From Paenibacillus amylolyticus (lineage in GTDB: Bacteria > Bacillota > Bacilli > Paenibacillales > Paenibacillaceae), in contig NZ_BCNV01000001.1 in assembly GCF_001570725.1 (NCBI RefSeq), forward strand, positions 1,426,001 to 1,490,000: 64,000 bases of DNA. The letters are read 5' to 3'. Below the pieces are notes generated by a model. That model ran no database searches. It was not told where the DNA came from and saw only the letters and a list, made by a program, of their open reading frames with translations. Position 1 is the stretch's first letter; each line of letters begins with the position of its first letter. A program made the position numbers and the translations under genes. This document shows positions 52,909 to 61,676 of this stretch, in pieces.

Positions 52909-53928
52909 ATGTCGGATATAGAAGCCTATCTGCAACAGCAAACGAATCTTCGTGGTCGTTCCGCGTATCAAGCAGATCAACCTATGGAGTTATGGCGCAG
53001 TCAGTTACGTACACGTGTGAAAGAACGACTGGGCGGTTTTCCAACGATGCCAGCAGCACTCAATCCAGTATTACTGGAGCGCATTACATGTGACGGTTAT
53101 ATCCGCGAGCGGGTAGAGATCACGACCTATGCAGGACTTCGCATGCCTGTGTACATGTTGATTCCAAATGATGTAAGCGTTACCGATGTGAAGAGACCTG
53201 CGATCGTAGCGTGTCACGGGCATGGGTATGGCAGCCGAGAGATATCTGGCATGGAACCGGATGGGTCACCGCGGACAGGGGAGCCTGGATTACACAAGGA
53301 TTTCGCAGTTGCACTTGTGAAGCGGGGATATGTGGTTGCTGCTCCAGAGCTGCTCGGATTTGGTGATCGAAGACTGGAAGAGGACCGCGATGCGCCACCA
53401 GGGGCAAGTTCCTGTACGAAGATCGCTGCGTATCTGCTTATGGTGGGGAAGACCCTTGCCGGGCATAGGGTATACGAAACAACGCGTGTACTGGATTATG
53501 TATCGACACGACCTGAAGTGGATTCGGAGCGAATTGGAAGCATGGGTATCTCGGGTGGGGGTCTGGTGACCGCATTTACAGCCGCGCTGGATGAACGGTT
53601 CCGTGCAGCTGTCGTAAGTGGTTATGCAAGTACATTCCAGGGCAGCATACTGGATCGGAACCACTGTCTGGACAACTATGTGCCAGGTATCCTGCGTGAA
53701 GCGGAGTTGCCGGATCTCATCGGCCTGATTGTGCCTAGGCCACTTTTTATTGAAGCTGGAAGTGATGATCAGGTGTTCCCTATCCATGCAGCGAGAGAGG
53801 CGTATGCCCGTTTGACACACATATATGAGCAGGCGGGAGCACACGAATCGCTGAATGCGGATTTCTTTACAGGTGGACATGAGATTAGCGGAGCGAAAGC
53901 CTATGACTGGCTTGATCAAGTTCTTTGA
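52909..53928 (+). CDS. Dienelactone hydrolase/acetyl xylan esterase-like alpha/beta hydrolase
   Basis: 339 residues, no signal peptide. The abhydrolase-7-like plan is clear: PAIVACHGHGYGSREISGM (oxyanion loop, ~99), RIGSMGISGGGLVTAFTAALDERF with the nucleophile Ser (~213-236), LFIEAGSDDQVFPI (Asp, ~285) and FTGGHEISG (His, ~324). The start is ATG 52909 with AGGAGGG ten bases upstream; the frame extends to 52840 without a site. Substrate is probably an ester of a sugar or aromatic acid. A repeat element and a pectin-side-chain esterase gene follow. Confidence 0.87.
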   Translation: MSDIEAYLQQQTNLRGRSAYQADQPMELWRSQLRTRVKERLGGFPTMPAALNPVLLERITCDGYIRERVEITTYAGLRMPVYMLIPNDVSVTDVKRPAIVACHGHGYGSREISGMEPDGSPRTGEPGLHKDFAVALVKRGYVVAAPELLGFGDRRLEEDRDAPPGASSCTKIAAYLLMVGKTLAGHRVYETTRVLDYVSTRPEVDSERIGSMGISGGGLVTAFTAALDERFRAAVVSGYASTFQGSILDRNHCLDNYVPGILREAELPDLIGLIVPRPLFIEAGSDDQVFPIHAAREAYARLTHIYEQAGAHESLNADFFTGGHEISGAKAYDWLDQVL

Positions 53929-53948
53929 AGCTGAGGCTTATTACCATC

Positions 53949-54138
53949 TATATAAGTTGAACTAATCATTTACACGATGACGGAGAAGATAGAAAAAACC
54001 TGAAAAAGCGAAGCTACAAGCTTTCTGCAAGAAAGCTACTTCGAAAGCATACGCTATCACCGGATTTTCCCTTGAGAAAAGGGAATCGAAAAATCTGGGG
54101 ATAACAGCGATTGGAAGGTTATTCTGTCTTCGTAGTGT
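53949..54138 (+). repeat. Interspersed structured repeat, copy 5 (long form, right end lost), upstream of the acetylesterase
   Basis: The left terminal repeat is intact (53949-53975). The AGCTTTCTGCAAGAAAGCT hairpin (about 54019-54037), the TTCCCTT-GAGA-AAGGGAA hairpin (about 54067-54084) and the invariant 15-mer (54097-54111) are present. GATAGAA (53988-53994) faces TTCTGTC (54122-54128) with one G-U. After GTGT at about 54135 the right terminal repeat is missing and the ribosome site GAGAGGAG of the next gene starts at once. Confidence 0.88.
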
Positions 54139-54156
54139 ATTCGAGAGGAGAATTCA

Positions 54157-55332
54157 GTGATGAAATGGTCAACAGCGGTAAAGCTTCTATTCTGTCTTGT
54201 TCTGTTTGCAAGTACAATCGGCGTAAGTCTGGGAAGCAGTGGAGGGCAAGTCGCCGAGGCAGCAGCGGACAATTACAGATTTGATTTTGGCTCAGGTTCT
54301 GTTGAGAGCGGTTACACAGGTGTGTCCGCAGGAGATGGCTATACTACGACAAAAGGATATGGATTCAACACACCTGCCAATATGCGAAATGTGTCTGCCT
54401 CCGGAAGCGGAGTGATGAGTGACGCCGTACAGTTTTTGACGTTTGGTACAAAGAGCACCAATACCTTCAATGTGGATCTGTCCAATGGCCTCTATGAGGT
54501 CAAAGTGGTTCTGGGCAATACAGCCAGAGCGAGTGTGGCTGCAGAAGGTGTATATCAGATCATTAATATGACGGGCAACGGGGCGACGGACCAATTTCAA
54601 ATTCCGGTGACTGACGGGCAATTAAACCTGCTGGTTACGGAAGGAAAGACAGGCACCGCCTTCACGCTTAGTGCACTCGAAATTCGGAAATTATCCAATC
54701 AGACGGTAACCAACCGCACGATCTACATTGGTGGTGACTCAACTGTCTGCAATTATTATCCGCTGGGTAGCAGTGTACAGGGAGGCTGGGGACAGCTGTT
54801 TCCGTCCTATGTGAACAATGCCACCTTCCAGGTTCGCAATATGGCGTCAAGTGGTCAATTTGCGAGAGGTTTCCGCGATGATGGTCAGATGGAAGCGATT
54901 CTGAAGTATATCAAACCGGGAGATTATTTTATTTTGCAATTCTGAATTAACGATACTAATGCCAAGAACAATACAACGGAGGCGCAGTTCAAGGAGATTA
55001 TGCGGGATATGGTACGTCAGGCGAAGAACAAAGGAGCAACGGTTATTCTCTCTACGCCTCAGGGCCGGGCAACAGATTTTAATACAGCCAATGTGCATCA
55101 AGCAGAGAACCGCTGGTACAATCCATCCACACGTGCACTCGCTCAGGAAGAGGGGGTTACCCTTGTTGAACTGAATAAGTTGAGTTCTGCCTATTTCACG
55201 ACAATCGGTCCTTCGGCAACTCTCGCTCTGTATATGACAGGGGATAGTCTGCATCCGAATCGTCAAGGTGCTGCCGAGCTAGCTCGCATTGTGGCCGAGG
55301 ATCTGAGAAGACAGGGACTGAATGGATTCTGA
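54157..55332 (+). pseudogene. Rhamnogalacturonan acetylesterase (SGNH hydrolase) interrupted by an in-frame TGA
   Basis: A secreted pectin esterase of about 391 codons: signal peptide (~1-36, ending EAAA), an N-terminal beta domain (~38-185; NYRFDFGSG, GYTTTKGYGF), then the SGNH domain with block I GGDSTVC (Ser), block II region around NMASSGQFARGF and block V DSLHPNRQG (Asp, His). Codon 263 is TGA (54943-54945) exactly where the block III GxND glycine should be (FILQF-stop-INDTN); both sides are in the same frame and otherwise intact. One base change (GGA to TGA) explains it. It is either a recent pseudogene, a sequencing error, or a read-through case. Confidence 0.9.
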
Positions 55333-55396
55333 CGATGCTATCTAATCGGTCTGCATGATCAGAGATTGGTATGATCCATGTATAAAAAAATAAAAA

Positions 55397-55447
55397 AATA
55401 CCCCCGGGAACAACCCGCCAAACCGGCGGCTGATCCTCGGGGGTATT
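55397..55447. terminator. Bidirectional terminator between the acetylesterase and mrp operon
   Basis: AATACCCCCG and CGGGGGTATT close a stem with inner CCGCC/GGCGG; A-runs precede it, so on the minus strand it has a T-run and terminates the mrp operon. Confidence 0.88.
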
Positions 55448-55467
55448 CGTTATGCCCAGGCTTAGGA

Positions 55468-55860
55468 TCACTCCATCATGTCCTTGGCTTCATGGTTTAC
55501 CTTTTTCCCTTTTAACAAGGGTTCCAGTTCATCTTGAACGCTCTGCTCCCACAGCGGTACATCTGTGCGGTAGGCGGCCCTTCCGTTCAGATGTCCGGCG
55601 ACCGGAGCCGTAATGAATACGAACAGGATACCCAGCAACAAGCGGGCGCTAATATAGTTGTCGAAGTACCAAAAGAAGAAAAACGCAGCGCTTAGTACAC
55701 AGAACACACCAAGCGTCATACTTTTGGTTGCGGCATGGGCTCGCAGATATACGTCAGGCAGTCGAATAAGTCCGAACGCACTGAGTGCACTAAGTAATGC
55801 ACCAAGCAGCACGAGTAGACCTATAGCTGTTTCAGCGGCTACTTTAACGATCTCCATCAT
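55468..55860 (-). CDS. mrpG: Na+/H+ antiporter subunit G
   Basis: Last gene of the Mrp operon, about 130 residues with three membrane helices: GLLVLLGALLSALSAFGLIRLPDVYLRAHAATKSMTLG is the MrpG/MnhG signature. The start is ATG 55860 (or 55857), inside the end of mrpF, so the genes overlap; the frame back to 55896 lacks a site. MrpG is a small structural subunit of the antiporter complex. Confidence 0.92.
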   Translation of the reverse strand: MMEIVKVAAETAIGLLVLLGALLSALSAFGLIRLPDVYLRAHAATKSMTLGVFCVLSAAFFFFWYFDNYISARLLLGILFVFITAPVAGHLNGRAAYRTDVPLWEQSVQDELEPLLKGKKVNHEAKDMME

Positions 55861-56128
55861 TTTTGAATACCGCCCCCCGTTCAATATAACGTGCAAATGC
55901 CACCGTACTTAGAAAAGCCAGAATACCAATCAGCAAGATGATATCCAGATAGGCCTGGGTTTTCAGCATCATCGACAGAACGGCGACGATGGCAATCACA
56001 TTGATCCCGATGGTATCCAGTGCCGTGATCCGGTCAGCCATGGAAGGTCCCCGAAGCACCCTGTACAAGCAACCCAGAATGGCTAAGGAGAGAATGAGCA
56101 ATGAGATGAACAACAGTGAGGATAACAT
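55844..56128 (-). CDS. mrpF: Na+/H+ antiporter subunit F
   Basis: 94 residues, three helices, with the conserved YRVLRGPSMADRITALDTIGIN (~22-43). Overlaps mrpG at its end; its start overlaps the mrpE stop. Small structural subunit of the Mrp complex. Confidence 0.93.
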   Translation of the reverse strand: MLSSLLFISLLILSLAILGCLYRVLRGPSMADRITALDTIGINVIAIVAVLSMMLKTQAYLDIILLIGILAFLSTVAFARYIERGAVFKNDGDR

Positions 56129-56610
56129 TAACGCGTCACCTCCATAATTGCTTTTTCAAATGTGTTTTGGATATCATCTCTCAGTTTCTGTTCATCCTTG
56201 ATATCCAGTGCGTGGATAAACAGTTTGCGTTGATTACCCGAGATTTCAAGCGGCAGGGAACCTGGTGTCAATGAGATGAGTAGACAGAGCAAGGTAACCT
56301 CCCAATCCGAGGACAATTCAGTCTTATATGTGAAAATACCCGGACGTATGTCGAGCTTGGGCTTAATAATCTGGCGTATAACCTCAATGCTGGCGCGCAC
56401 CAATTCCTTGAACAACAGATTAATCAGTTTGATGATGGCCCAGACCCGTACAATATAGAAGCGCTGGGGGAAGAATCGGCGCATCCCCCCGATGAGAAGC
56501 AGTCCGAGCAGGTAACCTATGAGAAAACCAACACCATTCCAGGCATTGTTCAGAAACATCCATACAAAGGCAATGATAAGATTCAGTACAATCTGAAAGG
56601 CCATAGACAT
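56128..56610 (-). CDS. mrpE: Na+/H+ antiporter subunit E
   Basis: 160 residues: two to three N-terminal helices then a cytoplasmic domain with PGIFTYKTELSSDWEVTLLCLLISLTPGSLPLEI (~90-123), the MnhE family core. The start codon follows the mrpD stop directly, so translation is coupled. Confidence 0.93.
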   Translation of the reverse strand: MSMAFQIVLNLIIAFVWMFLNNAWNGVGFLIGYLLGLLLIGGMRRFFPQRFYIVRVWAIIKLINLLFKELVRASIEVIRQIIKPKLDIRPGIFTYKTELSSDWEVTLLCLLISLTPGSLPLEISGNQRKLFIHALDIKDEQKLRDDIQNTFEKAIMEVTR

Positions 56611-58089
56611 CTACTCCTTCAATACGGCATCAATATAAATATTGGGATGCAGTAGAATATCGCCTGCGCGGGAGGTCAACTGGAACATGCCTTCAGCCCC
56701 CACACCCATTACGATGATGAATACAAACAGAATTCCGGCAGGAATCAGCAGGCCGTTCACCGCGTAAGGGCGTCTTGTAACCCCGGCAGGCGGTTCGCCC
56801 CAGAACGCTTGTATGAAGATGCGCAGTACCGAATATAACATCAACAAGCTGGAGAGCACCGCTATACCAGTTAGACCATACAAGCCAGCCTGTAAGCCAC
56901 CTTCGAAGAGAAGTAACTTACCCGGAAAACCACTGAATGGAGGCAACCCTGCCAAGGCAAGTGCGCTGATGAAGAACATCCAGCCGAGCAACGGATAGCG
57001 ATGAATAAGTCCGCCCATGTTGTCGAGCTTTGAAGTTCCCGCAACAGCGATCAAGGCACCGCCGAGCAGGAAGAGCAATGTTTTGATCAACATATCATGA
57101 AGCATATAGAAGAGCAGACCTTCCAGTGCTGGACGACTGGCCGATGCCATACCGAAAGCGACAAATCCTACGCCTGCGACCACATTGTAGATGAGAATCT
57201 TGTTTACATCGCGATACGAGATCGCACCGATGACACCAAGAACCATCGTGGCACCTGCCATCCATCCGATCAGTGCATGGAAGAAGTCCGGATCATGATA
57301 GAAGATCAGTGTGAATGTTCGCACAATCGCGTACAGGCCAACCTTGGTGAGCAATCCTGCGAACAACGCAGTGACGACAGCAGGTGGCGCCGCATAAGAG
57401 CCTGACAACCAGAAGAACAGGAACAGTCCGGCCTTGATGCTAAATACGATCAGGAAGAGTACGGCAATCAGGGTAACGACCCCGCTCTGTCCCACTTCAG
57501 CAATTTTGACGGACAAGTCCGCCATGTTCAGTGTGCCAGTAATCGAGTAGAGGAAGCCGATGGAAGCGACAAACAGTGCTGAAGAAACGATGTTAATCAA
57601 GACATATTTGATCGTTTCCCGCAGTTGTCTTTCGGTACCTCCCAATACGATCAGTGCATAAGAAGAGATGAGCATCAGTTCAAAGCTGACAAACAAATTG
57701 AATAAATCTCCGGTTAGGAATGAACCGTTAACTCCGGCGATCAGGAAATGAAAGAACGGATAGAAGTGATGCTCTTCCCGCTCCTTGTTCACACTGCGGA
57801 ATGCATACAGCAGACACGCCAGTGCGATGATGGAAGCGGCGACGACAAGTAGCGCCGATACCATGTCCGCGACAAGCACAATCCCATAAGGAGGTGCCCA
57901 TCCACCCATATTAAGCGTTAGAACTCCAGTTTGAGCCACACGAGTAATGAGTATCGTGGAGACCGCTGCGGTGAACAAAAGTCCGATGACACTAATGATT
58001 CGCTGGATGTTCGTTTTCCGGAAAAACAGAAGGGCCAGAACACCTGTAATCAATGGCAACAGAATCGGCAAGACGACGAGATTATTCAT
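56611..58089 (-). CDS. mrpD: Na+/H+ antiporter subunit D
   Basis: 492 residues, 14 helices, homologous to complex I antiporter-like subunits. Conserved FNLFVSFELMLISSYALIVLGG (~127-148; the functional Glu of helix 5) and the Lys/His-bearing helices GLFLFFWLSGSYAAPPAVVTALFAGLLTKVGLYAIVR (~218-254) are visible. Overlaps mrpC by 8 bp. Confidence 0.94.
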   Translation of the reverse strand: MNNLVVLPILLPLITGVLALLFFRKTNIQRIISVIGLLFTAAVSTILITRVAQTGVLTLNMGGWAPPYGIVLVADMVSALLVVAASIIALACLLYAFRSVNKEREEHHFYPFFHFLIAGVNGSFLTGDLFNLFVSFELMLISSYALIVLGGTERQLRETIKYVLINIVSSALFVASIGFLYSITGTLNMADLSVKIAEVGQSGVVTLIAVLFLIVFSIKAGLFLFFWLSGSYAAPPAVVTALFAGLLTKVGLYAIVRTFTLIFYHDPDFFHALIGWMAGATMVLGVIGAISYRDVNKILIYNVVAGVGFVAFGMASASRPALEGLLFYMLHDMLIKTLLFLLGGALIAVAGTSKLDNMGGLIHRYPLLGWMFFISALALAGLPPFSGFPGKLLLFEGGLQAGLYGLTGIAVLSSLLMLYSVLRIFIQAFWGEPPAGVTRRPYAVNGLLIPAGILFVFIIVMGVGAEGMFQLTSRAGDILLHPNIYIDAVLKE

Positions 58090-58420
58090 ATGGACGCCCC
58101 CTTACTTCTTCCATATCGTCTGTTCTCAGCTTCAGATAGGAGCGATAGGAGAGAACGAAGAAGAACGCAGTGAGCCCGAAATTAATAACAATGGATGTTA
58201 ATATCAGTGCCTGTGGAAGTGGATCGACATAGCGTTCAGCCATCTCCCCAAGCAGTGGTGGTGACCCGGTTTTGAGACGTGACATGGTGATCAACAGCAG
58301 ATGCACGCCATGGGTTAGTATGGACATACCAAGTACGATTCGGAGCAGGCTCCGCGACAAGATTAAAAAGACGGCAACCGCAAACAGAATGCCAACGGCT
58401 ACACACATCAATATTTCCAT
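58082..58420 (-). CDS. mrpC: Na+/H+ antiporter subunit C
   Basis: 112 residues, three helices, NuoK-like: LRIVLGMSILTHGVHLLLITM (~27-47) and DPLPQALILTSIVINFGLTAFFFVLSY (~67-93) are the MnhC signature. One base separates it from mrpAB. Confidence 0.93.
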   Translation of the reverse strand: MEILMCVAVGILFAVAVFLILSRSLLRIVLGMSILTHGVHLLLITMSRLKTGSPPLLGEMAERYVDPLPQALILTSIVINFGLTAFFFVLSYRSYLKLRTDDMEEVRGRPYE

Positions 58421-58421
58421 A

Positions 58422-61379
58422 TCAGCGATCCTCCCCGATCTGTAGAATGATGGTCATGGTGACACCCAGGACAGCGAGATACACGCCAAGATCGAACAGC
58501 ATGGCCGTGGCAAGTTCTGTCTCTCCCAGTAAAGGAAGTTCGAAATAACCGAAGGTTTGGCTGAGGAACGGGACTCCGAATATAAATGAACCCGCGCCCG
58601 TAAGTAGGGCTATACCCAAGCCGATTCCTGTTAGAATACGGAAGTCAACGGGCAACGCTTTGCGTATCGTATCTGTACTGAATGCCAGAGCAATCAAGAC
58701 AAGTGCAGCCGCTGTGACCAAGCCGCCGATGAAGCCTCCGCCCGGATTATGGTGTCCTGCGAAGAACAGGTGCATGGCAAACGTCAATATGATGAACACA
58801 ACAACCTTAGTGGTCGTTTGCAGCAATACATCATTACTCTGTAACGGTACAGTATCCCATGAGGATGAGCTGCGTTCCCGGTTACCATACTTTTTCGTAT
58901 TGTCCGTTTCATCATCCAGATCAGACTCGGAATCCTGATTTTCCTCCTTTTTGCGGAACTTCAATCGCGCTCCGAGATCCTTCGCTTCGAGGTTAAGATT
59001 AATCATGGAATAGATGGACAGTGAAGCAACACCAAGTACCATGATTTCCAATAACGTATCGAAGCCACGGAAATCGACCAGTAATACGTTCACGACATTT
59101 TTACCACCGGCCGAGTCATACGCTTCCTGAAGGAAAAAGGTAGAAATGCTCTCAAGGGATGCTGTTCCGCTTGCAGCTAATGCAACAAAAGTCATCACGA
59201 CTCCGACTGCAATCGCCACGATCATATTCACCGTGAGATATCTGCGGCTTGATTTGCCACGTTGCAGTTCAGGCAGATGATAGAAGCATAGCAGGAACAG
59301 TGCAACAGATACCGTCTCAACAATCATCTGTGTAAGTGCCAGATCCGGTGCCCGGAAGAGTACGAACAGCAGGGTTACGAGATAACCAACTGCTCCGGTC
59401 ATAATGACTGCCGACAGTCTGTTCTTGGCAAATGGAATCGAAACCGCGGCACCAATTAGGGTGACTAGCAGGACGACTTCATAGAATGAGAAGGGCGCAT
59501 TGCCCTGCAGATTCCAGGTAATATTTTCACCTGAACGGAAGAAGGCATAGACCAGTAAAGCGACTGTGAATGAGAAAATATAAACGAGATAACTACGAAC
59601 CGAGCCATTCATGTAGGCTTCCGTCCATTTGCGTGCATAATGCTGAAGATTATCCAGAACGACATGGTACATATTGTTAATCGTTAATCCTTGTGGATAA
59701 TGCTCATAAATATTCCTCCATCGTGGCAACAGCTTGTAGAGAGTGATTCCGAGAATCACGACTCCGATCGTCATAATCAGTTCCGGAGTCCATCCATGCC
59801 ACAGAGAGAAATGTACATCGAAGCGTTCGTTCCCATTCAATAGGGAAGGAAGCACAGCGGCCATTGCCGGTTCGATCAGTGTTCCGGCCAGCAGGTTCGG
59901 AAAGAGTCCGAAGATGATGACAAGAATACCTAGAACAACGGGCGGAATGAGCATACCGGCGGGCGCTTCGTGCAGCTTCTCGGCAGGAATATCGCTTTGG
60001 CTACGACCGAGGAATGTTTTGAACACGATAATAAGCGCATAGATCAAGGTAAACACACTTGCAAGCCAAGCGAATACCGGCAGTAGAACACTCCAGGACC
60101 CAAGTCCAAAGATTCGCAGATGCGTGACTTCGACCATCGCCTGGAAGAATAGCTCCTTGCTCAGGAATCCGTTGAACGGCGGAATACCCGCCATGGCAAG
60201 TGAGCCGATCAGTGCTACGGTGAAAGTGATTGGCATGAATGATGCAAGTCCACCGAGCTTCCGAATGTCACGTGTACCCGTCTCATGATCGACAATGCCT
60301 ACGACCATGAACAGAGCGGCCTTGAAGGTCGCATGATTAAACAGGTGAAGCAGCGCAGCGGTTATCGCCACGGTGTACATCGCAGAGGACTCGCCATACC
60401 CGAAGTAGAGAGCAGCAGATCCAACCCCGAACAGGGACATGATCAGACCAAGTTGAGAGATGGTCGAATAGGCGAGAATCGCTTTGAGATCGTTTTTTTT
60501 CACCGCCAGGAATGATCCATAACACAGAGTCAGAAGACCAACGCCGGTGACCAGCCAGAACCAAAGTCCCTGTCCACCGAAGATCGGTGTGAATCTGGCC
60601 ACAACGTACAGTCCGGCCTTAACCATCGTGGCTGAGTGCAGATAGGCACTCACTGGTGTAGGAGCTTCCATGGCATCCGGCAACCAGATATGGAACGGGA
60701 ATTGGGCTGACTTGGTGAAAGCTCCAATCAGGATCAAGACAAGAGCTGGCAGAAATAGTGCGCTTTCCTGAAACTGCCCCAACCCTGCAATGGTTGCACG
60801 AATACTGAACGTTCCAGTAATCAGATACATCATCATGAATCCGGTAAGCATGGCGAAACCGCCAAATACCGTAATCAGGAATGATTTTTGTGCTCCTGAA
60901 GTCGAGGCTTTACGTTTGTAATGAAATGCAATCAACAGGAATGACGTAATACTGGTCAATTCCCAGAATCCGTAGAGCACGATCATATTATCAGACAGCA
61001 CCACGCCCAACATGGCTCCCATGAACATCAACAGATACAGGTAGAAGCGGTTCAGCGCTTCTTTCATATCCATGTAGAAGATGGAGTAGAGAACAACGAG
61101 CACACCGATTCCGGTGATTAGCAGTGTCAGCATCAGGCTTAGACCGTCCAGATATAAGTTAAATCCTATGTCCAGTGAAGGAATCCATGGGATATTTCCG
61201 GATACGGTGTTGCGCTGGGACACAGCGGGTATGAGGCTCGCAAAGTATACAAATAATAGTGCCGGGACAAGGAGAACCGGCCATCCCAAATGTAATTTAC
61301 GGAAGAAACGATGCAGCGTGGCAAGAAGAATGCCAACCGCAAAAGGCAGAATAACAGCAACATGAAGCAGGCTCAACAT
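58422..61379 (-). CDS. mrpA: Na+/H+ antiporter subunits A and B fused in one protein
   Basis: First gene of the Mrp operon, ~985 residues. Residues ~1-790 are MrpA (NuoL-like antiporter core with FWELTSITSFLLIAFHYKRKASTSGAQKSFLITVFGG, TKSAQFPFHIWLPDAMEAPTPVSAYLHSATMVKAGLY, plus the MrpA C-terminal domain). A charged linker (KEENQDSESDLDDETDNTKK, about 800-820) leads to an MrpB domain (~840-985: FAGHHNPGGGFIGGLVTAAA, FDLGVYLAVLGVTM). In B. subtilis A and B are separate genes. The start is ATG 61379 with TGGGGGTG upstream; the longer frame adds a non-membrane head. The operon exports Na+ in exchange for H+. The divergent 61380-61676 gap is AT-rich and must hold promoters for both directions. 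Confidence 0.93.
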   Translation of the reverse strand: MLSLLHVAVILPFAVGILLATLHRFFRKLHLGWPVLLVPALLFVYFASLIPAVSQRNTVSGNIPWIPSLDIGFNLYLDGLSLMLTLLITGIGVLVVLYSIFYMDMKEALNRFYLYLLMFMGAMLGVVLSDNMIVLYGFWELTSITSFLLIAFHYKRKASTSGAQKSFLITVFGGFAMLTGFMMMYLITGTFSIRATIAGLGQFQESALFLPALVLILIGAFTKSAQFPFHIWLPDAMEAPTPVSAYLHSATMVKAGLYVVARFTPIFGGQGLWFWLVTGVGLLTLCYGSFLAVKKNDLKAILAYSTISQLGLIMSLFGVGSAALYFGYGESSAMYTVAITAALLHLFNHATFKAALFMVVGIVDHETGTRDIRKLGGLASFMPITFTVALIGSLAMAGIPPFNGFLSKELFFQAMVEVTHLRIFGLGSWSVLLPVFAWLASVFTLIYALIIVFKTFLGRSQSDIPAEKLHEAPAGMLIPPVVLGILVIIFGLFPNLLAGTLIEPAMAAVLPSLLNGNERFDVHFSLWHGWTPELIMTIGVVILGITLYKLLPRWRNIYEHYPQGLTINNMYHVVLDNLQHYARKWTEAYMNGSVRSYLVYIFSFTVALLVYAFFRSGENITWNLQGNAPFSFYEVVLLVTLIGAAVSIPFAKNRLSAVIMTGAVGYLVTLLFVLFRAPDLALTQMIVETVSVALFLLCFYHLPELQRGKSSRRYLTVNMIVAIAVGVVMTFVALAASGTASLESISTFFLQEAYDSAGGKNVVNVLLVDFRGFDTLLEIMVLGVASLSIYSMINLNLEAKDLGARLKFRKKEENQDSESDLDDETDNTKKYGNRERSSSSWDTVPLQSNDVLLQTTTKVVVFIILTFAMHLFFAGHHNPGGGFIGGLVTAAALVLIALAFSTDTIRKALPVDFRILTGIGLGIALLTGAGSFIFGVPFLSQTFGYFELPLLGETELATAMLFDLGVYLAVLGVTMTIILQIGEDR

Positions 61380-61676
61380 TACACCCCCAATGTTTAGTAT
61401 TTCGACTACTCTCTCTGTGACATACAGGCGCATGATCCTCAAAGGATATGCTTGCTCTCTATATTCATAACCCAAGTATGTATATACAGAATCGTGTCTA
61501 TTCTTTGAATGGAAGAAACACGGTGAAGATTTCAGTATAATATTGTATGGGCATGTATAATGAAAAAACACAAAAGATCCGATAAATAGGAAAACGATTA
61601 GGTGACATCCCGTGTACCCTTTGCAGCATAGTTATGTTGAGAAGCAAGATGGTTTCACCGTGTAATGGAGGAAATA

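Noticed and set aside
52685..52921. 78-codon open frame between the MMPL transporter and the esterase
   Set aside because: It is read through the terminator stem and T-run and into the next gene's ribosome site; it has no family resemblance.
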